A DNA stretch of 64,000 nt from Methanocrinis alkalitolerans (GTDB lineage: Archaea; Halobacteriota; Methanosarcinia; Methanotrichales; Methanotrichaceae): contig NZ_JARFPL010000005.1 of assembly GCF_029167205.1 (NCBI RefSeq), forward strand, positions 1-64,000, given 5' to 3'. Positions 47,942 to 56,613 of this stretch are shown one piece after another. The notes beneath the pieces were generated by a model. It was not told the DNA's origin. It saw only the letters and a list, made by a program, of their open reading frames with translations, and ran no database searches. Position 1 is the stretch's first letter. Every line of letters begins with the position of its first letter. The position numbers were made by a program, and so were the translations under genes.

Positions 47942-48397
47942 ATGACATCGGAGGAGAATAAGGCCACCGTTCGCAGGTTCATTGAAGCCTATAACAATCG
48001 AAACTTGGATTTATTTGACGAGCTGGTGGCGTCCGATTACGTCGATCACGCCCATCAACAGCGGGGCCTGGAAAGCTTCAAGCAGCTCTTCACCCTGGCC
48101 TTCGAGGGCTTCCCCGATTGGCATGAGAATATTGAAGATATCATCGCTGAAGGGGATAAGGTCTGGGTCCGGGTCGAGGCCACGGGGACCCATACGGGAG
48201 AATGGAATCTTTTCGGAGTTTCACTGCCCCCTACCGGCAAGAAGGTGAGGATGATGATGGTCTTCATCTGGCGGATTGTCGACGGCAGGCTTGCGGAGGG
48301 CTGGGAGGTAGATGACGAGCTGGATTTCCTCAAACAACTGGGAGTTATCGAATATACAGAAAAAGGAAAGGTGCTCTTTCCAGAGGATGCAGAGTAG
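47942..48397 (+). CDS. SnoaL-like (NTF2-fold) ester cyclase-family protein
   Basis: A 151-residue NTF2-fold protein. ENKATVRRFIEAYNNRNLDL, FDELVASDYVDHAHQ, FPDWHENIEDIIAEGDKVWV and GVSLPPTGKKVRMMMVFIWR match SnoaL-like polyketide cyclase relatives common in bacteria and archaea. Most have no known substrate. I choose ATG 47942; the longer frame from 47873 lacks similarity. Base composition is less GC-rich than neighbours, hinting at transfer. Confidence 0.82.
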   Translation: MTSEENKATVRRFIEAYNNRNLDLFDELVASDYVDHAHQQRGLESFKQLFTLAFEGFPDWHENIEDIIAEGDKVWVRVEATGTHTGEWNLFGVSLPPTGKKVRMMMVFIWRIVDGRLAEGWEVDDELDFLKQLGVIEYTEKGKVLFPEDAE

Positions 48398-48437
48398 GAA
48401 ATGTAACCTTCCCATGGCAAATCCCGTGATGGTTATA

Positions 48438-48626
48438 CATTGGTCATCGGTTAAGAGAAGAATCGCGATGAGGCAGCGATATTGGTAGCAAGTACGGTGA
48501 GATTGGCTTGATCAAAGAGGCTACAGCAAGTCAGTCTTGAAATCGGATCAAATCTAGATGACGCATAATTCGTGTGAAAAATGGCAATATTGTGTGGCTT
48601 AAACTCCTTAACCGATGACCCATGGG
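48438..48626. mobile_element. 189-bp MITE-like element flanked by TGGTTATA
   Basis: Left end CATTGGTCATCGGTTAAG (48438-48455) is repeated inverted at 48607-48624 with one mismatch. Direct TGGTTATA copies flank it at 48430-48437 and 48627-48634. The interior has no open frame of note. Its ends differ from the two elements near 13.4 and 14.6 kb, so it is a separate family. Confidence 0.72.
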
Positions 48627-48709
48627 TGGTTATAACGACTTCATAATCGGTGAGAAATAAAGACGCTCATGAGATGTAACAGGCATTAAAAACCATTTTC
48701 TAAGAGCTG

Positions 48710-48901
48710 CTATCCGGGGTAGCTCAGACAGGCCTGGACGTCTTCGGAGGTGAGGCCTGGATAGTTCCGCAGGACCTCTGACTCGGACCACCCCTGAGCG
48801 AGAAGGCCGATGACGAACTCGACGGCGAGGCGCGTGCCTCTGACCACGGGCTTGCCCGCCAGTATCTCAGGATCGACGACGATCCGATCTTGCCAGATCA
48901 T
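48710..48901 (-). CDS. DUF433-family antitoxin-like protein, shortened
   Basis: A 63-residue protein with DRIVVDPEILAGKPVVRGTR, LAVEFVIGLLAQGWSESEVL and LRNYPGLTSEDVQACLSYPG, the DUF433 (VapB-like) pattern. It ends right after the SYP position where relatives continue for about ten residues, so the tail is missing. The usual DUF5615 toxin gene is not downstream; a MITE-like element lies there instead. Confidence 0.85.
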   Translation of the reverse strand: MIWQDRIVVDPEILAGKPVVRGTRLAVEFVIGLLAQGWSESEVLRNYPGLTSEDVQACLSYPG

Positions 48902-49015
48902 CTCTTATCACCTACGGAGCTATTGGATCTTCATCTTATCTAAATAGATGGCTTTAACGCATCGTGAAAGGTTAAGTCGCTCTTCGGATCATACTATCCC
49001 CAAATAAGAGAGAAA

Positions 49016-49399
49016 ATGAGCAAACAAAGGTGCCGTATCATGAACTCCATCGAGATCGTTGTGGAGGGGAAGGGCTCGGCCCTGGCGGAGATCGACGGCC
49101 GTAACCCCCGGACCGCCCGGGAGATATTCGAGCGGCTCCCCCTGGAGGCTAGAGCCCAGCTCTGGGGGGAGGAGGTCTACTTCGAGCTTCCTTTCGCCTT
49201 GACCGACGAGAACCCGTCGCCCTCGTCGGAGGCCGGGGACGTCTCCTACTGGACGCCGGGCTCGGCCTTCTGCATCTTCTTCGGTAGGACCCCGCCCTAC
49301 TCCGCCGTCAACCACATCGGGAGGATCGTCTCCGGGATCGACGTATTCCCCAGGGTCGAGGAGGGGGACCGGATCGTCCTGCGGAGGGGGGAGGCTTAA
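49016..49399 (+). CDS. Cyclophilin-like-fold protein
   Basis: A protein of 119-127 residues with the beta-barrel pattern of the archaeal/bacterial cyclophilin-like family (PF04126 type): LWGEEVYFELPFALTDENPS, GDVSYWTPGSAFCIFFGRTP and NHIGRIVSGIDVFPRVEEGD. These lack proline-isomerase residues and have no known function. ATG 49016 or 49040 (MNSIEIVVEG, with GGTG seven bases upstream) could be the start. Confidence 0.82.
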   Translation: MSKQRCRIMNSIEIVVEGKGSALAEIDGRNPRTAREIFERLPLEARAQLWGEEVYFELPFALTDENPSPSSEAGDVSYWTPGSAFCIFFGRTPPYSAVNHIGRIVSGIDVFPRVEEGDRIVLRRGEA

Positions 49400-49517
49400 G
49401 GCGGAGCCCCAGCCTTGCCGCCGGTGGGGCTTTCTCATGATCAGAGGAACATTAATAGTGAAGGCGGCAGATATAATCTGAGCACGATACTTTGAGCTGG
49501 ATCTTGAGGTGAACGAG

Positions 49518-50003
49518 ATGACGAAGGTACTGATAGTTTATCATTCCCGGAGCGGGAATGTCGCCAAGATGGCGCAGGCCTTGGCGGAGGGCGCGAAGGA
49601 AGGAGGGGCGGACGTGGTGGTCAAAGAGGTCGACAAGGCGACCCTCGAGGACCTCGCCGCCGCCGACGGGATCATCCTGGGGGCACCCACCTACTTTGGG
49701 ACCCTCTCCGCCGAGATGAAGGGCTTCATCGACGGGTCGGTCCGGATCCGGGGCAAGCTGGAGAATAAAATCGGCGCTGCCTTCACCTCCTCGGGGAGCC
49801 CCACCGGCGGTAACGAGACGACCCTCCTGTCGATAATCCAGGGGATGCTGATCCACGGGATGGTGATCGTCGGCGACCCGCTAGAGACCGGCGGCCACTA
49901 CGGAGCCGTCGCCGTGGGGGCCCCCGACGCCGGGGCCCTGATCGCCTGCCGAAAGCTCGGCGAGCGGGTCGCCAAATTGGCGAAGGTCGTCGGAGCGCCC
50001 TGA
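49518..50003 (+). CDS. Flavodoxin/WrbA-like FMN-binding protein
   Basis: A 161-residue flavodoxin-fold protein with the phosphate-binding loop YHSRSGNVAKMAQALAEG (about 9), GAPTYFGTLSAEMKGFID (about 60) and TSSGSPTGGNETTLLSI (about 98), as in WrbA NAD(P)H:quinone oxidoreductases. ATG 49518 follows GAGGTG; GTG 49509 is the end of that same ribosome site. Likely a cytoplasmic redox protein; partner unknown. Confidence 0.9.
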   Translation: MTKVLIVYHSRSGNVAKMAQALAEGAKEGGADVVVKEVDKATLEDLAAADGIILGAPTYFGTLSAEMKGFIDGSVRIRGKLENKIGAAFTSSGSPTGGNETTLLSIIQGMLIHGMVIVGDPLETGGHYGAVAVGAPDAGALIACRKLGERVAKLAKVVGAP

Positions 50004-50017
50004 AATCCCGGAGGATC

Positions 50018-50953
50018 ATGACCCTACCGATGGAAGAGCTGCTGGATACAGCGGAGAGGATAAGGTCGATGGAGATCCGGGGGGCGGCCCTCATTGGAAG
50101 GGCCGCCGCCGGGGCCCTCAAGGACTTCGCCCTGTCGATCGAGGCCGCAAGCCTCGAGGAGTTCAACGGAGAGGTCCGCCGGGCCGCCGAGGTCCTCCTG
50201 AATACGAGGCCTACGGCCGTCTCCCTATCCAACGCCGTCAGGATAGTGATGCGCTACCGCGGCGACGACCTGGAGGCTGCCCGGTCGTCCCTGGCGAAGA
50301 ACGCTGATTCTTTCGTAGAACGATCCCTCAAGGCCGTCGAGAGGATCGGGGAGATCGGGTCCCGGAGGGTCCTCGACGGCGATGTGATCCTCACCCACTG
50401 CAACTCCTCGGTGGCGTTATCCATCATCAAGACCGCCTTCGACTCCGGCAAGGATATCAGGGTCATCGCCACGGAGTCGCGGCCAAGGTACCAGGGCCAC
50501 CTGACGATAAAGGCGCTGGACGGCTGGGGGATCGAGACGGAGCTCATCGTCGACTCCGCCGTCAGGACCGTCATCAACGAGGTCGACCACGTCATCGTGG
50601 GGGCGGACGTAATAACCGCCAACGGCTCCCTCGTCAACAAGATCGGGACCGCCGCGATCGCCCTCGCCGCCTCCGAGGCGAGGACGAGCTTCGTCGTGGC
50701 GGCGGAGACCTACAAGTTCAGCCCCGAGACGATCATGGGGGAGCTCGTCCCCATCGAGATGAGGTCCCCTGAGGAGGTCTACCCCGAAATATCAAAGTTG
50801 CAGCACGTCCGGGTGAGAAACCCCGCCTTCGACGTCACCCCCCATCGGTACATCGACGTCATCTGCACCGAGATCGGGGCGATCCCCCCCGAGATGAGCT
50901 ACCTGGTGATAAAGGAGATGCTCGGCGGGGAGCTGGAGAGGCAGCGCCTCTAA
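50018..50953 (+). CDS. Ribose-1,5-bisphosphate isomerase (eIF2B-alpha-like)
   Basis: A 311-residue enzyme of the archaeal AMP pathway that converts ribose-1,5-bisphosphate to ribulose-1,5-bisphosphate, the RuBisCO substrate. Recognised as an eIF2B-alpha-type protein with EIRGAALIGRAAAGALKDFA (about 18), ILTHCNSSVALSIIKTAFDS (catalytic Cys, about 127), VIATESRPRYQGHLTIKALD, and VIVGADVITANGSLVNKIGT with the catalytic Asp (about 196). The RuBisCO gene is at 60526 in this window. ATG 50018 is close behind the flavodoxin stop. Confidence 0.9.
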   Translation: MTLPMEELLDTAERIRSMEIRGAALIGRAAAGALKDFALSIEAASLEEFNGEVRRAAEVLLNTRPTAVSLSNAVRIVMRYRGDDLEAARSSLAKNADSFVERSLKAVERIGEIGSRRVLDGDVILTHCNSSVALSIIKTAFDSGKDIRVIATESRPRYQGHLTIKALDGWGIETELIVDSAVRTVINEVDHVIVGADVITANGSLVNKIGTAAIALAASEARTSFVVAAETYKFSPETIMGELVPIEMRSPEEVYPEISKLQHVRVRNPAFDVTPHRYIDVICTEIGAIPPEMSYLVIKEMLGGELERQRL

Positions 50954-50956
50954 AGA

Positions 50957-51565
50957 TCACCCCCCTCCGATCCTCCTCCCCCTTCTAAAAATCAGCACCG
51001 CTGCGGCGCCCAGGGCGGCGCATATCCCGAACCCCGGCATCTCCTCCCTCTCGGATGTTCCATCTCCTTCTGCTCCACCCAGGTCTCTCACGACGGGGCA
51101 GGCCGGATACTCCTCCTCCTGCTCCATCAGATCCTCATAAGGCTCCTTCGAAACGGCATCTTCGGCACGGTCTGCTCCTGGAGCCGGATCGTCGGCGACG
51201 ATGACCTCGACGGGGGTCCACTCCGGCGGGGCTCCCGCGGCTGCGATCCCGACTTCAAAGGTGTAGCTTCCCGGAGGAACGGCCGCCGCCTCCACCAAGA
51301 GCTGACAGTCGAACTTTCGCCTCGTCCCTGAATCGACCCATTTGGTGCAACGGGGGCCGACTATGGAGAGCCCCTCGGGGATGTTTCTGAAGATGAGCCC
51401 CGCATAGGTGCTCTGGGACCCCAGGTTCTGGACGGATATGGTGAAGCCGGCTTCGCCTTCTGGGCTGACGAAGATGGTCGGAGCATCCACGATCTTGAAG
51501 AATACCGACGCCTCCGCCCCTCCTGCGATTATGAGGAGGAGAAGAGCAGCAAAGACTCGTTTCAT
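50957..51565 (-). CDS. Secreted protein with PGF-CTERM-like sorting signal
   Basis: A 202-residue protein with signal peptide (1-19), a beta-rich extracellular domain (GFTISVQNLGSQSTYAGLIF, CTKWVDSG, CQLLVEAAAVPPGSYTFEV), an acidic linker, and a C-terminal EMPGFGICAALGAAAVLIFR plus RRGRR. P-G-F before a hydrophobic helix and basic tail is the archaeosortase (PGF-CTERM) signal, so it is probably anchored by lipid at the surface and glycosylated nearby. Target function unknown. Confidence 0.72.
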   Translation of the reverse strand: MKRVFAALLLLIIAGGAEASVFFKIVDAPTIFVSPEGEAGFTISVQNLGSQSTYAGLIFRNIPEGLSIVGPRCTKWVDSGTRRKFDCQLLVEAAAVPPGSYTFEVGIAAAGAPPEWTPVEVIVADDPAPGADRAEDAVSKEPYEDLMEQEEEYPACPVVRDLGGAEGDGTSEREEMPGFGICAALGAAAVLIFRRGRRIGGG

Positions 51566-51743
51566 GCTCTTTTATAGGCTGACCATGATTAAACTCCTTT
51601 CGGACAGATATGAGATCCTGAGGAAAAAGCCGATCTGAAGGTGAGGCCGCCAGATATACGGACCGGATAAAAAATGGTGGAGAACTGCGGCCACCCCGCC
51701 GGGGGGGACCGCAAACCCGACTTGGAGTCTCCTAAAAATTAAC

Positions 51744-52469
51744 CTAAATCGGCAAAGGTGCGCCGGCTCCAACTGGGAACGACATTAAGGTGGTCACGTC
51801 CACCGGCTTTTTTCGGCCGTCGTCGGTCGTCGGTGCCGTCATCGCGACGGCGGGGGTCTCGGCGGCTGGGGTCAACGTGGCGGCGGTCGTCACCGGGGCT
51901 GCAGCGGCCACCCTGGCGGGCTCATACCCCGAGGTGTCGGGGTTGGCCAAAAAGCCGGAGATCATCCCCTCGTTGACCTTCCCGTTGCTATCGGACTGGA
52001 CGAAGCTTCCCGCGAGGTCATCTGCGGTGGCGGTCCCGACGATCAGCGTCGATACCAGGACGCCGTCCTGGAGGGATAGGATATGAAGCTCGATATCGTC
52101 ACCTGACACTGACCCGGAGACTACGCCGTTCCAGGGCTTGGGGGTCTGGGAGTTGGCGGCGCCGAAGAGGATATCCTCCGACTGGTGGATGACCATGGAG
52201 ATTAGGGAGTCGTCAGCGGTCAATATCCAGGTTCCCTGGAGGGTCAAAGCCGCAGACTCGGCACCTTCGGTGGCCGACGTCTCTGGTTGCGTAAAGGCCT
52301 CGGGTTCTGCCGCATCTAAGTCGGTCGTTGACGTCTCCGTCGGCCCGGCGACGACCGTCGTGTCGATCTCCGTCCCGTTCGTCGATTCGTCGGCATTTTG
52401 TGCCATCGAAAATCCTGATAATAGGGAGATGGCGAGGATCAAAGATAGAACGATACATCTATATTTCAA
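51744..52469 (-). CDS. Secreted low-complexity protein, unknown function
   Basis: A 241-residue protein with signal peptide (MKYRCIVLSLILAISLLSGF then SMAQ), a Thr/Glu-rich linker (TTVVAGPTETSTTDLDAAEP) and a central domain: LQGTWILTADDSLISMVIHQ, SEDILFGAANSQTPKPWNGV, VSGSVSGDDIELHILSLQDG, SFVQSDS, and an Ala/Thr/Pro-rich C terminus. The central domain resembles beta-rich domains seen in Methanothrix surface proteins, but I do not recognise it firmly. The start is TTG 52469 with AGAGGTG eight bases upstream; frames from farther upstream are not plausible. Confidence 0.62.
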   Translation of the reverse strand: MKYRCIVLSLILAISLLSGFSMAQNADESTNGTEIDTTVVAGPTETSTTDLDAAEPEAFTQPETSATEGAESAALTLQGTWILTADDSLISMVIHQSEDILFGAANSQTPKPWNGVVSGSVSGDDIELHILSLQDGVLVSTLIVGTATADDLAGSFVQSDSNGKVNEGMISGFLANPDTSGYEPARVAAAAPVTTAATLTPAAETPAVAMTAPTTDDGRKKPVDVTTLMSFPVGAGAPLPI

Positions 52470-52591
52470 GCTAACACCTCTTTCATTTTTTCCCACTCCG
52501 TTAGAGGGCAGCGTTTTTATCCCCACTGCCATCTCACAATTTCGTTCCACCGTTAATAAGCTTTTCATCGACAAAAACCCGCCTTCGAATC

Positions 52592-54691
52592 TCAAGAGCC
52601 CCGAGATGGCCGGTTGATCCTCGCCAGCATCTCCAAGGGGTCCGTCGTCGGCCGGTGGCAGACGTACTCTCTGCAGACGTAGGCCGTCGCCTTTTCGTCC
52701 ACCATCGAGAGGTGCGCCGCGAACTCGGGGAACATAGATAGATCCGGTTCCTCTCCCGCGGGCCTGAAGAGAACTACCTTTCTGGGCAGATACCTCGACC
52801 AGAGGGCCCTCTTCATCTCTCCGGTATCCGGGGAATCCGGATGCCCTATTATCACCACCTCCGATGCCGGTCCCAGGGCGAAGTCGAGGGCAGAGAGGAG
52901 GTGGAGGTGTGCGGCCGGAGCAGCCCACGCCCGGGGGGCGAAGGCATCCAAGGCTTTTGAGGCGATCACTTCGAGCTTCGGATCGGCGTTCATCCTGGCG
53001 AGCCTCAGAAGGTCGAAGACGGCCACGGCGTTTCCCGAGGGGAGGGCGCCGTCGTGGGAGTCCTTTCTCCTGTGGATCAGATCCTCGCCGTCGATGGGGG
53101 TGAAGTAGAAGCCTCCACCCTCCTCGTCATGGAACCTCCCCACCATATCTCCCGCGAGGTCGTTGGCTGCTTGGAGGTATTTCGTCTCGAACCCCGCCTC
53201 GTAGAGCTCCAGGAGCCCCCATATCAGGAAGGCGTAGTCGTCGAGGTTTCCCAGGATCCCGGCGGATCCCCGGCGGTAGCGGTGGAGGAGCCGTCCATCC
53301 CCGTCCCTCATCTTCTCCAGGACGAAATCCGCAGCCCTGGATGCCGCCTTTTCCAGGGCCACCTCCCCCAGTACCTGGGCGCCCCGTCCGAGGGCGGCGA
53401 TGGTGAGGCCGTTCCAGTCGGCGAGGATCTTGTCGTCCAGGAGGGGCCTTGTCCTCTCCTTTCGGGCGGAGAATAGCTTCTGGCGGGCTACCTGGAGCCT
53501 CTCATACAGATCAGCCTCTCTGACCCCCAGCTCTTCCGCCACCTCTCCGACTGCCCTCTTCAGGTGGAGGACGTTCTTTCCTGTGAACCGTCCCGTCGCC
53601 TCCTCCCGGAAGTTTCCCTCACCCCGGACGTCGAAGACCCTCGCCGCGGCTGCTGCCTCTTCGCCGTCGAGGAGAGCGTTCAGCTCGCCATTCGTCCAGA
53701 GGTAGAACTTCCCCTCCTCTCCCTCGCTGTCGGCGTCCTCGGCGGAGTAGAAGCCCCCTTCAGGAGAGGCAAGATCCCTCAGGACGTACTCGAAGACCTC
53801 CCGGGCGATCCTGCCGTACCTCTCGTCCCCGGAGGCCTGGTGGGCCTCGAGGCATGCGATGGCGATCATCGCCTGGTCGTAGAGCATCTTCTCGAAGTGG
53901 GGGAGGATCCAGCCGGCGTCCGTGGAGTAACGGTGAAAACCGTATCCGAGATGGTCGAAGATCCCACCCCTCCTCATGGCGTTCAGGCTGATCTCCGTCA
54001 TGGAGAGGCCTCCGGGATCGCCGGTCCTCTTGGCGTGGCGGAGGAGGAAGAGGAAGGTGGCGGCCGAGGGGAACTTGGGGGCGGACCCGAAACCCCCGTT
54101 TCTGGCATCGAAGCGGGCGACGAGGCTCTGGTATGCCTGTCTGATCGCCGCCTCGTCGAGCCCCCTTCCGGGGACCTCCGGTGGGGACCGTCGGAGGGCG
54201 GCGGTCACCTCCTCCGCGGAATTGAGAAGCTCGCCCCGCTCCGTCCTCCAGAGGAGGCCGATCCTCGGGACGAGGTCCAGCATCCCAATCCTTCCGAACC
54301 TCGACTCCCGGGGGATGTAGGTGGCGGCGAAGAAGGGCTTCTTATCGGGGGTGAGGATGACGTTGAGGGGCCAGCCGCCGGAGCCGGTCATCATCTGCGC
54401 GACGTTCATGTAGACGGCGTCGATGTCCGGCCTCTCCTCCCGATCCACCTTTATGCAGACGAAGGTGGCGTTCAGAAGGCCGGCCACCTCCTCGTCCTCG
54501 AAGGACTCGCGGGCCATGACGTGGCACCAGTGGCAGGTGGAGTACCCTATCGAGAGGAAGACCGGCTTATCCTCCCTATCCGCCTTCCTGAAGGCCTCCT
54601 CCCCCCAGGGGTGCCAGTCGACGGGGTTATCAGCATGCTGGAGGAGATAGGGGCTCGATTCGTAAGCCAGTCGGTTCTTTTTAGTTCCCAT
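52592..54691 (-). CDS. DUF255 thioredoxin-domain protein (YyaL/SPATA20 family)
   Basis: A 699-residue cytoplasmic protein. The N-terminal DUF255 thioredoxin-like domain (1-165) has KNRLAYESSPYLLQHADNPV, GYSTCHWCHVMARESFEDEE (CxxC) and VKVDREERPDIDAVYMN. The rest is an alpha/alpha-barrel like N-acylglucosamine epimerases (HFEKMLYDQAMIAIACLEAH, DGALPSGNAVAVFDLLRLAR). Its reaction is unknown. ATG 54691 is chosen over GTG 54700 because GGTGAT is four bases upstream. It may be the last gene of the AOR operon (54 bp gap to the aldolase). Confidence 0.9.
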   Translation of the reverse strand: MGTKKNRLAYESSPYLLQHADNPVDWHPWGEEAFRKADREDKPVFLSIGYSTCHWCHVMARESFEDEEVAGLLNATFVCIKVDREERPDIDAVYMNVAQMMTGSGGWPLNVILTPDKKPFFAATYIPRESRFGRIGMLDLVPRIGLLWRTERGELLNSAEEVTAALRRSPPEVPGRGLDEAAIRQAYQSLVARFDARNGGFGSAPKFPSAATFLFLLRHAKRTGDPGGLSMTEISLNAMRRGGIFDHLGYGFHRYSTDAGWILPHFEKMLYDQAMIAIACLEAHQASGDERYGRIAREVFEYVLRDLASPEGGFYSAEDADSEGEEGKFYLWTNGELNALLDGEEAAAAARVFDVRGEGNFREEATGRFTGKNVLHLKRAVGEVAEELGVREADLYERLQVARQKLFSARKERTRPLLDDKILADWNGLTIAALGRGAQVLGEVALEKAASRAADFVLEKMRDGDGRLLHRYRRGSAGILGNLDDYAFLIWGLLELYEAGFETKYLQAANDLAGDMVGRFHDEEGGGFYFTPIDGEDLIHRRKDSHDGALPSGNAVAVFDLLRLARMNADPKLEVIASKALDAFAPRAWAAPAAHLHLLSALDFALGPASEVVIIGHPDSPDTGEMKRALWSRYLPRKVVLFRPAGEEPDLSMFPEFAAHLSMVDEKATAYVCREYVCHRPTTDPLEMLARINRPSRGS

Positions 54692-54745
54692 AATGATCAC
54701 CAGCTCGACTCTTCATGGCGGCGCTGTTCTCGATCACGCCGCCCT

Positions 54746-55672
54746 TCAATCCCCGTGGTATATTCGCAGAGCCTCTTCGACGCTTCTGTCCTCGACGGTT
54801 ATCGCGTAGATGGCGTCGCAGATCCTCGCCGCCTCGTCGAGCCCCTTCTGATGAATGTTCCTTCCGGTGGCGTTCCCGGCGGCCCCGCTGATGTGGATCT
54901 GGTCGTGGAGCTCCCGAAGGAACTCTTCGGGGTCGCGGCTCGCCCCTCCGGCGCAGACGACCTTCGTCCTCCCGGCGGCGGCCACCGCCTCTTTGAAGAT
55001 CTCCTGGGACCTCTCGCCCTCCCTCTTCGGATAGTTGACCTTTACAAAGTCTGAGCCCAGGGCTGCGGCGACCCCGGTCGCTCCCGCGATGAGGTGGGGG
55101 TCCTTCTCATTGCTTACGGCTCTGCCCCGGGGGTAGATCCAGAGGACGGTGACGAGCCCGAGGCTGTGGGCCTGATATACCGCCTGGGCCGCCTCCCGGA
55201 GCATCTCTGCCTCGTGCTCGCTCCCCAGGTAGACGGTGTAGCCGACCCCCAGAATGTCGAGGCCGCTGTCGTCGGCAAAATCCGCCACCTGATCGACTTC
55301 TATGAGCTGGAGGCTTCTGGGGTCCATCTGGTCAGTCTTGACAAGGTCGGTCTTGGAGTTGAGCTTGACGAGGTAGGGGACCCTCGGATAATCCATTCCG
55401 TATCGCGCGATGAGGCCGAGCTGGGCGGCGAAGACCCCGATCTTACCCCTGTTGGCGATCCGGAAGAGGTGCTCGGGGTCCGCGTCCTCGGGGCTGATCC
55501 CCTCTCCGAAGAAGTCCCGGTTGAGGTGCTCTACCTTCTGGTCGCCGGCGAAGAGCATCAGCCTGCCGCTCTCCTTTGTGATCTCGAGGTAATGGTCGAT
55601 GTAATCGTCCCTCATTCCCGGGGGGACGTCCAGGGGTACCGATACGTCCTCACGTCCTATCTTTATCGTCAT
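54746..55672 (-). CDS. Class I aldolase of the DhnA/FbaB (DeoC-like) family
   Basis: A 308-residue TIM-barrel aldolase. LMLFAGDQKVEHLNRDFFG (about 40) and VTVLWIYPRGRAVSNEKDPH, then GSDFVKVNYPKREGERSQEI (Lys in VKVNYP as the likely Schiff base, about 226) and KVVCAGGASRDPEEFLREL match archaeal fructose-bisphosphate aldolase and its 2-amino-3,7-dideoxy relatives. It could split fructose-bisphosphate or a related ketose phosphate. ATG 55672 has GGAGGA ten bases upstream; TTG 55681 would overlap the kinase stop. It is part of the AOR-kinase-aldolase run. Confidence 0.85.
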   Translation of the reverse strand: MTIKIGREDVSVPLDVPPGMRDDYIDHYLEITKESGRLMLFAGDQKVEHLNRDFFGEGISPEDADPEHLFRIANRGKIGVFAAQLGLIARYGMDYPRVPYLVKLNSKTDLVKTDQMDPRSLQLIEVDQVADFADDSGLDILGVGYTVYLGSEHEAEMLREAAQAVYQAHSLGLVTVLWIYPRGRAVSNEKDPHLIAGATGVAAALGSDFVKVNYPKREGERSQEIFKEAVAAAGRTKVVCAGGASRDPEEFLRELHDQIHISGAAGNATGRNIHQKGLDEAARICDAIYAITVEDRSVEEALRIYHGD

Positions 55673-55677
55673 CTTCC

Positions 55678-56613
55678 TCAATCCTCCGATATCGTCTCAA
55701 CCTCCACCAGGGGGACGATCTTCTCGACGTCCTCCCGGGTGGCGAGGGCCGTCCCCCGTCGCAGCGTCGTCGCCGTCCCGGCGGCCGTCGCCCAGATCAG
55801 GGCCTCTTTAAGGTCATCTCCTTTCGAGAGGCCGTAGATGAACCCCGCCACTGAGGAGTCTCCGGCGCCGATGGTGTTCACCACCTCCACCTTTGGAGGT
55901 ACCGCTTGGTAGGCCTTCCCGTCGGAGACGAGGAGGATTCCCTTCGGCCCCATGGAGACGAGGACGGTTTCCACCCCCTTTCTGTTGATCTTTCGGGCCG
56001 CCTCCAGGATCTCCCCCCTCTTCTCAAGCTTTTTTCCTGAAAGGTGGCTCAGCTCGTGGATGTTAGGCTTGATGATGTCGGGCTTGCCCCTTATCCCCAC
56101 CGAGAGCGCCTCCCTGTCTACGTCCAGGACCACCTTCGCTCCTCGAAGCCGTGCGGTCTCTATGATCTTCCGATAGATCTCGGGGTGGGCTCCCGGCGGG
56201 AGGCTTCCGCCGATGCTGACGAACTCCGGCTCCTCCACCCGTTTCACCACGTCGACGATCTCGATCAGCTCGAAGGGCTTGACCATGGGGCCTATGGAGT
56301 TGAAGATGATCTGACGGCCGGTGGCGATCTCGTGGACGATGACGTTGATCCTCGTCTCGCCGGATACGGGGATGAAGCTGCAGCCGGTACCGTCTCTGAC
56401 CAGCTGGCCCTCCAGCTGCCTCCCCGCAAAGCCGGCGATGAAGCCGAGGGCTCTGTTCTCTATGCCGAAGGCGGTCAGGACCTTGGATACGTCGATCCCT
56501 TTCCCTCCGGCGTAGCTCTCCTCTCGGATTATCCTGTTGGGGACGTCCTCTCTCATCTCGTCGATGAGGAGGGTCCGATCGAGGGCAGGGTTCAGGGTTA
56601 TGGTGTAAATCAT
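55678..56613 (-). CDS. PfkB-family sugar (1-phosphofructo)kinase, FruK/LacC-like
   Basis: A 311-residue ribokinase-fold kinase. MIYTITLNPALDRTLLIDEM is the start typical of FruK/LacC-type kinases (1-phosphofructokinase, tagatose-6-phosphate kinase). ESYAGGKGIDVSKVLTAFGI binds the sugar, and VVNTIGAGDSSVAGFIYGLS (about 248) holds the catalytic Asp. It likely adds phosphate to a phosphorylated ketohexose. ATG 56613 overlaps the AOR stop (ATGA), with GAGAGGA upstream. Substrate choice is inference. Confidence 0.88.
   Translation of the reverse strand: MIYTITLNPALDRTLLIDEMREDVPNRIIREESYAGGKGIDVSKVLTAFGIENRALGFIAGFAGRQLEGQLVRDGTGCSFIPVSGETRINVIVHEIATGRQIIFNSIGPMVKPFELIEIVDVVKRVEEPEFVSIGGSLPPGAHPEIYRKIIETARLRGAKVVLDVDREALSVGIRGKPDIIKPNIHELSHLSGKKLEKRGEILEAARKINRKGVETVLVSMGPKGILLVSDGKAYQAVPPKVEVVNTIGAGDSSVAGFIYGLSKGDDLKEALIWATAAGTATTLRRGTALATREDVEKIVPLVEVETISED

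Noticed and set aside
53564..55054. 496-residue open frame on the plus strand
   Set aside because: Covers parts of two real minus-strand genes (DUF255 protein and aldolase) and looks like their antisense translation.
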